In this document: positions 11,367-21,757 of the stretch, piece by piece
Layout: the number at the start of each line of letters is the position of its first letter
How positions within the stretch are numbered: position 1 is the first letter of the stretch
Assembly: GCA_017163975.1 (NCBI GenBank)
Contig: JAFFSR010000244.1
Location: forward strand, 310,001 to 374,000
Source of the DNA: Anastatus disparis
Lineage: Eukaryota > Arthropoda > Insecta > Hymenoptera > Eupelmidae
Direction of reading: 5' to 3'
Length of the DNA stretch: 64,000 nucleotides
The notes under the pieces: model-generated
Databases searched by the model: none
Told to the model about the DNA's origin: nothing
Seen by the model: the letters and a program-made list of their open reading frames with translations, nothing else
Made by a program: the position numbers and the translations under genes

Positions 11367-11600
11367 ATGATTTATGAAAATATGATCATAAAACAAGGTA
11401 TCTTGTTTTTTATGCATAGTACGGAAAGAATCAGTGCTAAGGAATTAAGAATCAGATACTCGGTACGCAAAATATTGCTGCTGAACCGAGAAGGTGGAAA
11501 TATTATTTGTAGAACCGAAAAAATAGGTACTACGTATCAGAATTTTACGCGTTCGGTTCTTAATATAGCGGTACCAAGATTAGTAGCTAAAATTCGATGA
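11367..11600 (+). other. Dispersed repeat copy with an open frame, unidentified
   Basis: A 77-codon open frame (VRKILLLNREGGNIICRTEK... ending LVAKIR) lies in a segment that matches a second place in the window. Positions about 11455-11515 match 16880-16930, and 11512-11595 match about 17598-17700, for example GTACCAA.ATT and AAAATTC. The second copy is split by a foldback insertion exactly between the two matching parts. I do not recognise the product. The frame may be a remnant of a transposon gene. Confidence 0.45.
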
Positions 11601-11712
11601 ATGGCACTTATAAAAATAATACTATCTCATTTTTTTTTAATACTTTATCACAGAAATAAAACATTCTACGTGTAGTGTTGATTTTATTGATGAAAACTTT
11701 TTTCTGTGTATA

Positions 11713-12012
11713 AGAGCGGCGGTAGCGCAGGGGCTAAGGCTCTTGGCTCGCGCTATAGTGGACCGGGGTTTGATTCCCCGGGAAAATTTCGGAAAAATTT
11801 TTTCGAATTTTTCTGCGGGGAGTAGAACTCGGAGACCACAAAAAAACAATTATAAAGTCCCTCAGAGCAAAAATAAAAATTATTAATAAAAAGTCCCACT
11901 GGGCAAACTAAAAATACCAAAATAATAAAAAAAATACCAGATGATGGCCAATCATATAAACATTAAAAAGTCTGGAAAAGGCCAATAAAAAGAGAGATGA
12001 AGAAGAACAGCA
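11713..12012 (+). mobile_element. tRNA-derived SINE, copy 1
   Basis: The head resembles a tRNA, with a box A-like GGTAGCGCAGGGG and a box B-like GGTTTGATTCCCC. The body contains two copies of AAAGTCCC.C..GGCAAA (AAAGTCCCTCAGAGCAAA, AAAGTCCCACTGGGCAAA), and the tail is GAA-rich (GATGAAGAAGAACAG). A short direct repeat, GTGTATA, flanks it (11706-11712 and 12013-12019). The same body and box B occur on the minus strand at 40603-41057. It is not a working tRNA gene: the box B is non-canonical and it sits in a retroposed unit. Confidence 0.8.

Positions 12013-12013
<1 letters not shown>

Positions 12014-12057
<44 letters not shown>
12014..12057. repeat. (TA)n microsatellite
   Basis: TA repeat directly after SINE copy 1, perhaps the site into which the SINE inserted. 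Confidence 0.9.
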
Positions 12058-12059
<2 letters not shown>

Positions 12060-12099
12060 CTTGAAAGTGACGAACATAAAAAAAAGATGCTATCGTATA

Positions 12100-13855
12100 T
12101 GGGTGATTCTATTCGAACGGGTCAAATTCAAATTTTGAAATAATAGAAAATAAAGGTGTTCATTTTAAAAATTTTACTCAGGTTTTTTTATGGTTATATC
12201 TAATAGAACAATATCCCAAAGTAGCCAAGCTGTCCATAGGTTATTCCCAGAAAAACTGATAGATAAAAAATATACGGATACAGAGGAATTACTTTTATTC
12301 CAGGGGAATTACTTTTTTTATTACCATCACTTGATATATTATTTTCTAATAATATTTATGTCGAACAAAGATTCTAAACTATCTGAAATACTTTAGAATT
12401 AGCTATTACCATATATGGATGAATTTTTAAAAATAAAAAACGACGAGTTACAGCAAAAATATGTATTTTTAAACATTATTAGAAGAAAGTTGAAGAAAAA
12501 ATATATCCATACTTGAGAAAGTTTGCTTTTTCAAAATATATAATAACATTATTTTTGTGTTTGGGAGTGGAGTTAAGTGTACTTGATGATAAAGGATTAG
12601 TAGGAAGTTCGCCACGTCCACGTGTAGAAACCATTTTATTACCAATACAATCTAAAATAATATATTATCAATTTATAGATTTTCCAATTCAGATTTCTCA
12701 GACTTTCATTTAAATTCAAATAATTATATACTTACTTTGATATCAACGACAAACTCTTCATCAAGGCTAATGACAAACTGATATTTTTATTTTCTGAATA
12801 CTACGATGTAACCTTTGATTTCGCTTTATTTATTTGTAGTATATACGTAGTATATAGTGTAATATGTAAATATGACTACAGTGATTGTTTACAAAAAAAT
12901 TTAAGAATGTGCTTACTCGGAAATTCTCCACAAATATAAATATATTCAATTTTGAATATCTAAAAATTATAAGCAGTATAATATGTATTAAATTTCAAGT
13001 GTACAAATAATTTAACACTTCATGGTATGAAATTCATGAATAAAATTGTTGACTTTATTATTTAATTAGAATTTTGTGAGTGCATCTCAAAAAAGGCAGG
13101 GGAATTATATGCCAGGGGAGATTACCTGATAATTTGAATGAAATTTTTACCGAGTAAACGGTCTCCAACATTCACTGCTATACAAACTTTTTTAGTTGTA
13201 CTTTACTACTTTTTTAAACGTCTATTACGTATTTGAATATGCGCTTATATCATCTGTGACAGTTAAATGTTTTGAGCCAGGGGAATTATCGTAGAAAAGG
13301 TAACTTAGCTTTCATAAGTGAAATGATGTTTACACGTAAACAAAAATGTATTCTATGATCAATAAAGCAATTTTTTAGCGAAATAAACATATAATAACAA
13401 TATTTCCATGTGATAGAAATAGCTTATATTTTCATAAGATTCAAATATAACATTTTTATTATTATTGCTTTTTTATCTATGAAAAAATATACATTTTTTT
13501 TTATAATAACAGCAGAGGGTCAAAGAAAAATTTTTTTTTTCAACCATTCGTGCTGAAATGTATGTACGGGTGAAAAAAATATTTTTTGATCTTTCAGAAG
13601 TATTAATTCATCTATCCTGTATCTCTACAACGTTTAAAAAATTTTTATATATGATTACAGACAGGGGAGATTACTTTTTATACTTTCTAAGGGTCCCTAC
13701 AAAAGCTACATTGAAATTAGCGATTAAAAAGTCAACGGATCATAAAGTTACAACCTGAAAGTATATGAAAAATTTGTGGTTAATGATATTTGAGCCTTGT
13801 ATTGGTAGTTTATTAAACGATTACATGTAATTACCCGTTAGAATAGAATCACCCA
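12100..13855. mobile_element. DNA element with 24-bp TIRs and TA target (Tc1/mariner-like size)
   Basis: The left end TGGGTGATTCTATTCGAACG matches the reverse complement of the right end TGGGTGATTCTATTCTAACG, and TA flanks each side (12098-12099, 13856-13857). The interior repeats a CAGGGGAATTAC/CAGGGGAGATTAC motif at least five times (near 12300, 13094, 13112, 13277, 13661). The right end itself contains GGGTAATTAC in reverse, so these look like subterminal binding-site repeats. No transposase was recognised; the open frames at 12190-12396, 12513-12713 and 13558-13758 are unidentified. Confidence 0.78.
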
Positions 13856-13857
13856 TA

Positions 13858-14656
13858 TTTGATGATTAATCAGCTGTTGCGTTGCTCCACATTTGCTTCA
13901 ATTTTTGATAATATAGTACAACAATTCTTAGTGTGATTATTATTATTTATTTACTTAGACTTTACAAAAATAATAATTAATAAGTAAATATATATTTATA
14001 TAAACTAAATTGATTGTGATTTGTAAAGAGACAGTTTTATAGGTTATATATGTGAAAAATGTATTTTATAAATTTATTATTAATAAGCAGACAATTTTTT
14101 AGGTTAGATTTGTGAAAATGTTATTTGATAAATATATGACAATTTGTCATTAACTCTGTCTCAAGGTTTAGTAATTGTATACTAAAATGGTGTACTAAAT
14201 ATTGTACATTAAACAACTTTCAACATATTAAATAATAAGTAAAAAAGTACTTCATAGAATATTGACAATAATAAAGTACTGGGAAATACTGCATAATACA
14301 CTGACAAAAATGAAATCTTAAAGTAGAATTCGAATAAGTGAAGTAGAACCCAACAGGTCCATGTAGCCCAAGTACTGAAATTCACATAGATAGATATGTA
14401 TTTATTTGTAAAAGTTTACAAAAAGTGTGTAACAAAAAATATAATATATAATATACATAATGAAATACAGAAATGAGATAATACTGTAAACGTTACATGT
14501 AATTATTGCACTCATGATAGATCATACAAGGCAATTACAAAATCAAACTTTTAGAGTTAATAAAGGTCATGATGATCTTACAGAACTTTGCAATATTGTA
14601 TTTATTCAATATGAAAAGTAGAAGAATCTTAGACTTTGAAAAATTTATGAAATCTC
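13858..14656. other. AT-rich non-coding DNA with a short tandem duplication
   Basis: No gene is seen. At about 14028-14150 a ~75-bp segment is imperfectly duplicated (AGACAGTTTTATAGGTTATA and AGACAATTTTTTAGGTTAGA, each followed by TGTGAAAA). Confidence 0.6.
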
Positions 14657-16617
14657 CCCTAAAAAAACCTTGAAAAAGGTAAAAGTGCGGCGAGTTTGCT
14701 TTTTTCTCTTAAATAATAAGAATTTTAATTCTATCTTCATAAACAATTCTTTAAATTACAAATAATTTTAATTACATTCCTCAAATATACCTTTTAATTT
14801 TATTAAAGAACTTTATTAACATTAAAACAATGTTCATATATACAATATTAATAACAAAAATACGCCATAGAAAGTTCTGAAATCAATATGAGTAAGTCAA
14901 GTTTTTATTGTCACGTATATATATAATACAACAATTTCATAAAGATTTATTTATTTATCAGAAACATTTACCATTTACCAAAATATACTTTACAAAGTTT
15001 ATCTTAACCCTTAAATGGTAGCTTCATTTTTGGAAACCTTAAGTGATAACGATGGGTTACTCCTTTCTAAAGCTTTAAAAAGTATATTATATATTATTAG
15101 AAATTGATAATAGCTTTATTTTTATGTTAAGATTTCATGTGGATTAATAAATTAATAAAGTTATTTAAATAATTTTGTAAAAAATGCAGTCATAATAGAA
15201 ATAAAGATGACGAAATTACTTGGTATTTAAACATCTAATGCAAAACTAAAAATTAAAGAGAGTGATGTTATAGGAGCGCGGTGGCGTAACGGATAGAGCT
15301 CTTGCCTTCAACGCGGTGGGCACGGGTTCGAATCCTGGCCAGGCACCTCTGACTTTTTTTCGAAAGAAAATTAGTGTATGTGCTACCCATATCGCGACTC
15401 TTAAAAAATCCGACCTCATTGAGTATCGGTTGATTGTTGGTCACAAAAAGTGGCTGACCATCCATCGGTAGTCAAAGTTTTCGGTATGGTGGGTCTGACA
15501 GTCTAGCCTGATGTAACATGTTAAACGGGTTCCGGGCTGGACTCCCTCGACTTCACCATATGAAAAGGTGATTCATATAGAGGACAAAATCTTTTATATA
15601 TTAGTCTTAAAAAAAAAAAAAAAAAAAAAAAAAGGAGAGTGATGTTATAGTTATAAATACACTTGCCAGGCCCATACTCCCATAGCTATAGATGAAACAT
15701 TATCACTCCTTATCTTTTTGACTGTTTCAACAACTATATACTACTTTACTCAACTTACATCTTACATATCTTACAACAATGTTTAGCGAGCGACCACTGT
15801 CATATTAAAAGCTCTTTTAAACCTTAAATTTTTATGATATAATTCATAGAATGTCTATTAAATTATTTTTATTTTTATTTGAAAAATTACTTTGTATAAA
15901 AACTTTAACCTTTTATAAATAATGGTTATTAAACATTTTAGTGTCAAAACACTGAAAACATCTTTAAGTATCGGAGTATAGGCCTGGCAAGTGTGTTTAT
16001 AACTATAACATCACTCTCTTTAATTTTTAGTTTTGCATTAGATGTTTAAATACCAAGTAATTTCGTCATCTTTATTTCTATTATGACTGCATTTTTTACA
16101 AAATTTTTTAAATAACTTTATTAATTTATTAATCCACATGAAATCTTGACATAAAAATAAAGCTATTATCAATTTCTAATAATATATAATATACTTTTTA
16201 AAGCTTTAGAAAGGAGTAACCCATCGTTATCATTTAAGGTTTCGAAAAATAAAGCTACCATTTAAGGGTTAAGATAAACTTTGTAAAGTATATTTTGGTA
16301 AATGGTAAATGTTTCTGATAAATAAATAAATCTTTATGAAATTGTTGTATTATATATATACGTGACAATAAAAACTTGACTTACTCATATTGATTTCAGA
16401 ACTTTCTATGGCGTATTTTTGTTATTAATATTGTATATATGAACATTGTTTTAATGTTAATAAAGTTCTTTAATAAAATTAAAAGGTATATTTGGAGAAT
16501 GTAATTAAAATTATTTGTAATTTAAAGAATTGTTTATGAAGATAGAATTAAAATTCTTATTATTTAAGAGAAAAAAGCAAACTTGCCGAACCTTTACCTT
16601 TTTAAAGGTTTTTTTAG

Positions 16618-16619
<2 letters not shown>
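14657..16619. mobile_element. Long foldback element with ~640-bp arms
   Basis: The sequence is a large inverted repeat. The left end CCCTAAAAAAACCTTGAAAA mirrors the right end, whose reverse complement is CCCTAAAAAAACCTTTAAAA. Arms are 14657-15257 continuing at 15651-15683, and 15970-16619; the central spacer is about 15684-15969. The left arm alone carries a SINE (15274-15634), so the palindrome is older than the SINE. CCC-type ends recall piggyBac, but flanking TTAA is not present. No coding sequence is recognised. Confidence 0.85.
15274..15634 (+). mobile_element. tRNA-derived SINE with poly(A) tail, full length
   Basis: It begins with a tRNA-like head: box A TGGCGTAACGG and a box B that fits the consensus exactly, GGTTCGAATCC, with GGCACC closing the head. 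The body includes CTACCCATATCGCGAC and GGGTTCCGGGCTGGACTCCC, and it ends in a run of about 26 A (15608-15633). A 16-bp direct repeat, GAGAGTGATGTTATAG, flanks it (15258-15273 and 15635-15650). The opposite arm of the host foldback (near 16009-16024) keeps the uninterrupted target in reverse complement. Confidence 0.93.

Positions 16620-16660
<41 letters not shown>
16619..16660. repeat. (TA)n microsatellite
   Basis: TA repeat abutting the right end of the long foldback element. Confidence 0.9.
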
Positions 16661-16930
16661 CAATTTTAAATTATTAATAATTAATTTAAAACTCAAAAGT
16701 AACTATTCTAAAACGGAATGTGGAAGATAAACATATATCGTTTTATTCCTTAAATATCACGAATTAAAATATTAATTATTAGTAATTTTAAAGTGTTATG
16801 TTTTATGTAAATAATTCTATATTAAATAATTTCTAATTTTAGTAACAGAAAAAGCCGCCCGAAAGAGATTAATAATTACATTTTCTGCGAAATATTGCCC
16901 TTGAATCGAGTAGGTGAAATATCAGTCTTA
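16661..16930. other. AT-rich DNA ending in the left part of a dispersed repeat
   Basis: No gene. Positions about 16880-16930 match 11455-11515 and form the left half of a repeat split by the next foldback. Confidence 0.55.
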
Positions 16931-17595
16931 CAAGGAGAGTGTTTCACCTTCGGGTCACCGTTTTTGCTCAAATTTTGGGAATGTTTTCTGGATGCAGAAA
17001 TATAAAGAAAGCCAAAATTTTAGAGGCCAACACTCAATATTTCCCTAGTTACAGGCCATCGAAGAAAATCATTAAAAAAGTTACTAGATTTTCAAATGCT
17101 TATAGTTCCTCATAATTATTAGTTAGAAGCTTAAACCTTTTTTTAAATGAAAGCTGAGCTAAAATCCTTTCGAAATAGTAGTTATAGCATATCGAAATAT
17201 TATTTTTTCCCAAAGTTATAGCATAATAAAGATTGGACCTGCATTTTTTGTTTAAAACATTAATTAATAATAAAAGCTAAAATTGGGTTCAATCTTTATT
17301 ATGCTATAACTTTGGGAAAAAATAATATTTTAAGATGGTACAGGTGCTATTTCGAAAGGATTTGAGCTCAGCTTTCAATAAAAAAAAAGGTTTAAGCTTC
17401 TAGCTAATAATGCTAAGGAACTATAAGCGTTTGAATATCTAGTAACTTTTTTAGTGATTTTCTTCAATGGCCTGTAACTAGGGAAATATTGAGCGTTGGC
17501 CTCTAAATCTTTGGCTTTCTTCATATTTCTGCATCTAGAAAACATTCCCAAAATTTGAGCAAAATCGATGACCCGAAGGTGAAACACTCTCCTTG
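16931..17595. mobile_element. Foldback MITE with TTA target duplication
   Basis: Nearly perfect inverted arms of about 310 bp: CAAGGAGAGTGTTTCACCTT at the left mirrors AAGGTGAAACACTCTCCTTG at the right, and the hinge is near 17250-17280. TTA flanks both ends (16928-16930 and 17596-17598). The related uninterrupted repeat at 11440-11600 shows one TTGTAG at this place, supporting a 3-bp duplication. A 3-bp TWA target is typical of PIF/Harbinger MITEs; that assignment is tentative. Confidence 0.85.
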
Positions 17596-17598
17596 TTA

Positions 17599-18131
17599 GT
17601 ACCAAAAAAAAAGACACTAAGCATCGCAAATTTATGCTCTTACTTCATAATATGATAGTACCAACATTGTTCCCTAAAATTCAAGCTATAGTAATAATTA
17701 AAATTATATCGCCACTTTTTTTAAGTACCTTAGTACATAAATTAGATATACTTGATTTAGAACCTATTTTAACAATACTTCCCTTTCTCCGTGCAGTTGT
17801 AAGTTCTAGTAAATGTCAAATACTGTTTTCGATTATTTCATGGTTCGTGATTGAAACACGTGATTACAAAGAATGAATTCCTATTATATTTTTTCATTGA
17901 TTCTAATGCAATTTAGTAGAACAAATTCTTAATTCATCATGATATAATTTGTATCCAAACAATTTTTATGCACATTGTAACTTGAATTAATCATTTTTAT
18001 AAAAATATAAAAATTTAATTTAGTAAAAAACTACAATATCAAAGTTGCAGCGATTCTTTTTTATTTTAAAATTGGCTAATTTATACATAATAATATAATA
18101 TATAAAAATTCAACCGAGCGACGTTAGGAGG
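17599..18131 (+). repeat. Dispersed repeat, copy with an unidentified open frame
   Basis: Matches 38757-39216 over about 450 bp. It contains an 80-codon frame (17634-17876; ATIVIIKIISPLF-like, DILDLEPILTILPFLR, WFVIETRDY) whose counterpart in the other copy is broken. It ends with CAACCGAGCGACGTTAGGAG, shared with 262-281 and 39198-39217. Protein not recognised. Confidence 0.6.
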
Positions 18132-18300
18132 TATTTTTGGCTAGTCTTATATTAAAATGAAACCACTTTTTTTCTGTTTCTCCGGGTTTCCGGTTCTCCG
18201 CATTATTTAAATGTGTCTAATCTTTTCATAATTAGAGTAGCAATTTTTTAGTGGGTCCTATATAATTAGTACTCATTAGTCAAAAGTTTTTTTTTATGCC
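18132..18300. repeat. Second dispersed repeat segment
   Basis: Resembles about 32095-32260: AAATGAAACCACTTTTT against AAAGTGAAACTACCTTTTT, TCTCCGCATT against TCTGCGCATT, and TAGCAATTTTTTAGTGGGTCCTATATAAT against TAGCAATTTTTATTGGGTCCTATATAAT (shown in part). No coding content. Confidence 0.6.
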
Positions 18301-18334
18301 ATATATTATTTTGAACCCTATATTTTTATTTATT

Positions 18335-18975
18335 GCCCATTTTTTGGGCCCTTCTTTATTTTGATTCTTAAATTTTCTTTGGCGCTATAATTTTGTATGT
18401 CTTATTTTTTTGCGCCTTGTATATTTTTAGGCCCAATATTTTTCCGGCCCCTACATTTTTCTGGGTCTTATTTTTTTGGGCCTTTTATTTTTTTTGGCCC
18501 AATATTTTTTTGATTCTTATTTTCATTGGCTCTTTATTTTTCTAGGCCTTATTTTTTTGAGTACTATATTTTTTTTGGGCCCTAAATTTTTTTAGGTCCT
18601 ATATTTTTTGGGGTTCCATATTTTTCTGGGCTTTACGTTTCTGAGTTGTATATTTTTCTGGGCCTTATGTTTTTGGGCCTGAAATTTTATCAGGCCTTAT
18701 ATTTTTTTGGACTCTATATTTATCGGGCCCTACATTTTTCTGATTTCTATTTTCTTATATCCTTATATTTTTGTGGGTCTCTTATTTATTTGGGCCTAAT
18801 GTTCTTTTTTATTTTCATGTTTTCTTAGGTTCAATATTTGTCTTGGGCTTATTTTTTGGGTCCTATATTTTTTTGGGCTCTTTATTTTCCTGGGCCTCAT
18901 ATTTTTCGGGCCCTACATTTTTTTGGGTTTCATATTTTTTGGGGTTTTCTTATTTTTTGGGCCTAATATTCAGAA
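18335..18975 (+). repeat. Degenerate GGGCC-TATATTTTT minisatellite
   Basis: About 30 imperfect units of roughly 20-22 bp with a core like TTTTTGGGCCYTATATTTTT. The repeat creates two open frames rich in F, L, G and Y (18646-19043) that have no start context or domain and are treated as by-products. Confidence 0.85.
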
Positions 18976-19404
18976 ATAATTTTATACGTTGTTGTATTTT
19001 ACCTAATAGTGCCAGCCAGGGTATACATCCCAAGGCCGAATGAAGAATCTCTATGTCTATATCTATGTCTCTCTTACTCTCTCTTGCGGTTTCTCTTCTT
19101 CTCTTGCCCTCTCTTGCTCTTTTAATTTATCAATAACCTTATTTTTCTTTAATTTTATTTTTGTTATCCTAGAATTATTTAATTTTCCTTTATATTCATT
19201 TGGTTATTTTTCTTTAATTTTTATATAAGGCTGATTCCATTTTAAATCGAACAGCCTGTATACACTCAAGTCACCAATCACTGCACCGATGGAGTATGTT
19301 ATTTTACTCTAAAAATGAAGAAACGCGTATTTTTTTTGACAAAAAAAGTACTTTTCGGGCTTGTAAAAAAGTAAACAAAACTGTGCAATTACAATGTCCG
19401 GAAT

Positions 19405-19760
19405 TTACTTTTCTAAAAGAATTTCATATCCCGAATTTAATTCCTCTATTTGTTCGGGTGTCTTTGGAATAAAATCTTTATCTTTTTCACTAAAAAATTC
19501 AGTGATTTCATTTTCAGATGTAGACTCAAGATCACTTAAAATCATTTTTGATATGCGTTTATAACAATTTGTGCATACATTAGTAGACGGCAGTATCATT
19601 AAATCTGGATAAATTCGTGTCAAATTAATGGCTAAATCTTTCAACGGTCCAAAACTGCTGCTAAATTACTGCTCTTATAAACTACATCTTTATGAATTTG
19701 AAAAAATTCGGAACATAATATTCTTTTAGAGAAGTAAATTTCAGACATTGTAATTGCACA
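19405..19760 (-). pseudogene. Zinc-motif N-terminal transposase fragment
   Basis: On the minus strand an ATG at about 19758 opens MSEIYFSKRILCSEFF..., and after a 1-base shift near 19645 continues KDLAINLTRIYPDL, then CTNCYKRI (C-x2-C) and an acidic tail, ending at TAA. The arrangement (hydrophobic helix, C-x2-C-Y, acidic stretch) resembles the first exon of the gene at 59.4 kb (LNINHKLCSRCYAVVKSDL). I infer that this is a remnant of the N-terminal exon of a related transposase. Function is not otherwise known. Confidence 0.55.
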
Positions 19761-20201
19761 GTTTTGTTTACTTTTTCACAAGCCCGAAAAGTACCTTTCA
19801 AATCAGTCGTAAGAATAACTAGCTTCTATATAGCAGTTCCAATATATTGTTTTAGCTACGCGATGTATTTGTCCGCGAGTTTGCCTCCTATTGTTTGCAC
19901 ATTGAAACATACATAATATAGATATACACAAATAGAATTTTTTTTTTCTTTTTTGCGTATTTATTTTTATATTACGAATTTACATATATATGTACACACA
20001 AACACACACACACACACACACGCGCGCACGCACGCAGGGGTAATTTAGTCCTCTATCAGCCCAAAAAATTGCAGCAAAAAAATGGCCTTTTTGAGAAAAA
20101 TGGATGTGCATAAAAAGTGCACTTTTTGCTAAAATGCATATATCTCAGTCATTTTTTAGTTTTTTTTTTAAATTTCTTGCATTGAATTGAAGACAGCTTA
20201 A

Positions 20202-20592
20202 GAGGACGCTGCATCTCTCCGTCCGCTTTTACTAAAATATTATAGGTTTTTGGAAAAATTGGTGATTACTTATGAAAATTAAGAGTTGTCCACAACTTGT
20301 CCAGTAAAAAAGCAATATTTTTTGTGATAAGAACAAATTAATTTTGATGCTTTGTTTTCAAGCAAAATTTGACATACTTAAAAAATCATAAACTCTAGCC
20401 TAAGTTATGATTTTTAAGTATTTCAAACGTTGCTTGAAAACAAAGCATCAAAATTAATTTGTTCTTATCAGAAAAAATATTGTTTTTTACTGTACGAGTT
20501 GCGGACAACTTTTAATTTTTATCAGTAATCACTAGTTTTTTCGAAAACCTACAATTTTTAATTAGAAAAGGATAGAGAGATCCAACGTCCTC
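20202..20592. mobile_element. Hairpin MITE nested in the ATAA element, TTAA-flanked
   Basis: Two ~195-bp inverted arms meet near 20395. Ends are GAGGACGCTG and CAACGTCCTC, flanked by TTAA (20198-20201 and 20593-20596). The shared central stretch GAACAAATTAATTTTGATGC is identical in both arms. GAGG ends with TTAA flanks recur at 39760, 42042 and 47570. Confidence 0.85.
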
Positions 20593-20871
20593 TTAAAACA
20601 GAATGAACCAAAAAAGGTTTATCAAAATTTATTAAAAATTGGTAAAATGATAGCCCTTTAAAGTTATTGTCAACTTTTTCAGTTTGAACATTTAGTTTTT
20701 GTGCAGTATTTTCAAATGTGTATATCTTATGCAATTCTGATATTTCAGCGAAAAAAAATACGTGTCTCCTTATTTCCAGATTAAAATAACATACTCTATC
20801 GGTGCAGTGATCGGTGACTTGAGTGTATACAAGCTGTTCGATTTGAAATGGAATCAGCCATAAGCTTCTTT

Positions 20872-21290
20872 CTTACGTAAAGCCGCATTTGCACGCATTT
20901 GTTCCAATTCATCAGTACTCTTTTCTTTCTTGAATTTTAATTTCGTTATCTTTGTATTTTCTTACTTTTTATATCTATTTGCTTGTTTTTTTTATTTAAA
21001 TATAATCTTTTTTTTGTAAAGCCTTATTCTCACGTATTTGTTCCAATTCATCAGTACTCTTTTTTTTCTTGAGTTCCATTATTCTTACCTTAGCATTTTT
21101 TATTTCTCTTTATATTAATTTGGTTGTTTTTTTTTAACATTTTCATATAAGCTTGTTTCTTATGTAAAGTTTCATTTACACGTATTTGTTTTAATTTATC
21201 AGAATTTTTTTTTTTTAATTTTATTTTTATTATCTTATTATTATTTAATATTTTTTTATATTGATGTGGTCGATCTTTTTATATAATATA
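20872..21290 (+). repeat. ~143-bp tandem repeat, about three units
   Basis: The phrase CGTATTTGTTCCAATTCATC recurs near 20895, 21036 and 21181 with the same surroundings (GTAAAG...TTATATTAATTTGGTTG). A further partial unit precedes the ATAA element at about 19130-19228, which shows that the element split the array. Confidence 0.8.
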
Positions 21291-21757
21291 TATTGTCAAA
21301 AAATAATTCTATAGCTACTTTAGTATGGATGCAGAGTATTCAAAGAATATAAATATTTACATTGATGCCATCTTCTAATATATTCTTTAATTTGTTAAAG
21401 ATCATATTATATGTCAGATTTTAAATGATTCATTTGTAATTCAAAACTTGCTTAACTAACAAGGAGAGGTCTTCACCTCTAGGAAACAGATTTGGTTAAC
21501 ACTGCAGGGTACTATTTTTTAATAAGAAAAATGAACTCATGTTCTTTCTTTTCGTCTAATGCAACCAGAGACTAAGATTAAGCCATTTTTCAAAAATATA
21601 GTAAAAAGAAACGCTTATAAAAACTTGATTAACTAAAAAACTAAAACTCTCACAGAAAAATATAAAAAGATATATGAGAGTATAAGTTCAATACTTTGAT
21701 TTAAGCTTTATGCCATCAGAAAGTCTTGCCTAGTTGAAAAGTTATAGTTCATATAGC
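21291..21757. other. AT-rich non-coding DNA
   Basis: No gene or clear repeat recognised. Confidence 0.5.

Larger units (their letters stand above)
19225..20863. mobile_element. 1.6-kb DNA transposon derivative, ATAA target duplication
   Basis: Element proper is 19229-20859. TIRs of about 107 bp: the left end GGCTGATTCCATTTTAAATC is the reverse complement of the right end GATTTGAAATGGAATCAGCC (one mismatch). ATAA flanks it at 19225-19228 and 20860-20863. It sits in a 143-bp tandem repeat, and the neighbouring unit at about 21146 shows the empty site CATATAAGCTTGTTTC. Inside are an inverted pair of short coding fragments (19335-19413 and 19719-19803), a zinc-motif exon fragment, a (CA)n tract (19991-20036) and a nested TTAA hairpin. 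Confidence 0.9.

Noticed and set aside
11713..11790. Possible tRNA gene
   Set aside because: tRNA-like boxes head a longer retroposed unit with GAA tail and flanking GTGTATA; a SINE explains it better.
15274..15348. Possible tRNA gene with perfect B box
   Set aside because: It is followed by a 290-bp body, poly(A) and a 16-bp target duplication, so it is a SINE head.
18646..19043. Membrane-protein-like open frames rich in F, L, G, Y
   Set aside because: They are translations of the GGGCC-TATATTTTT minisatellite.
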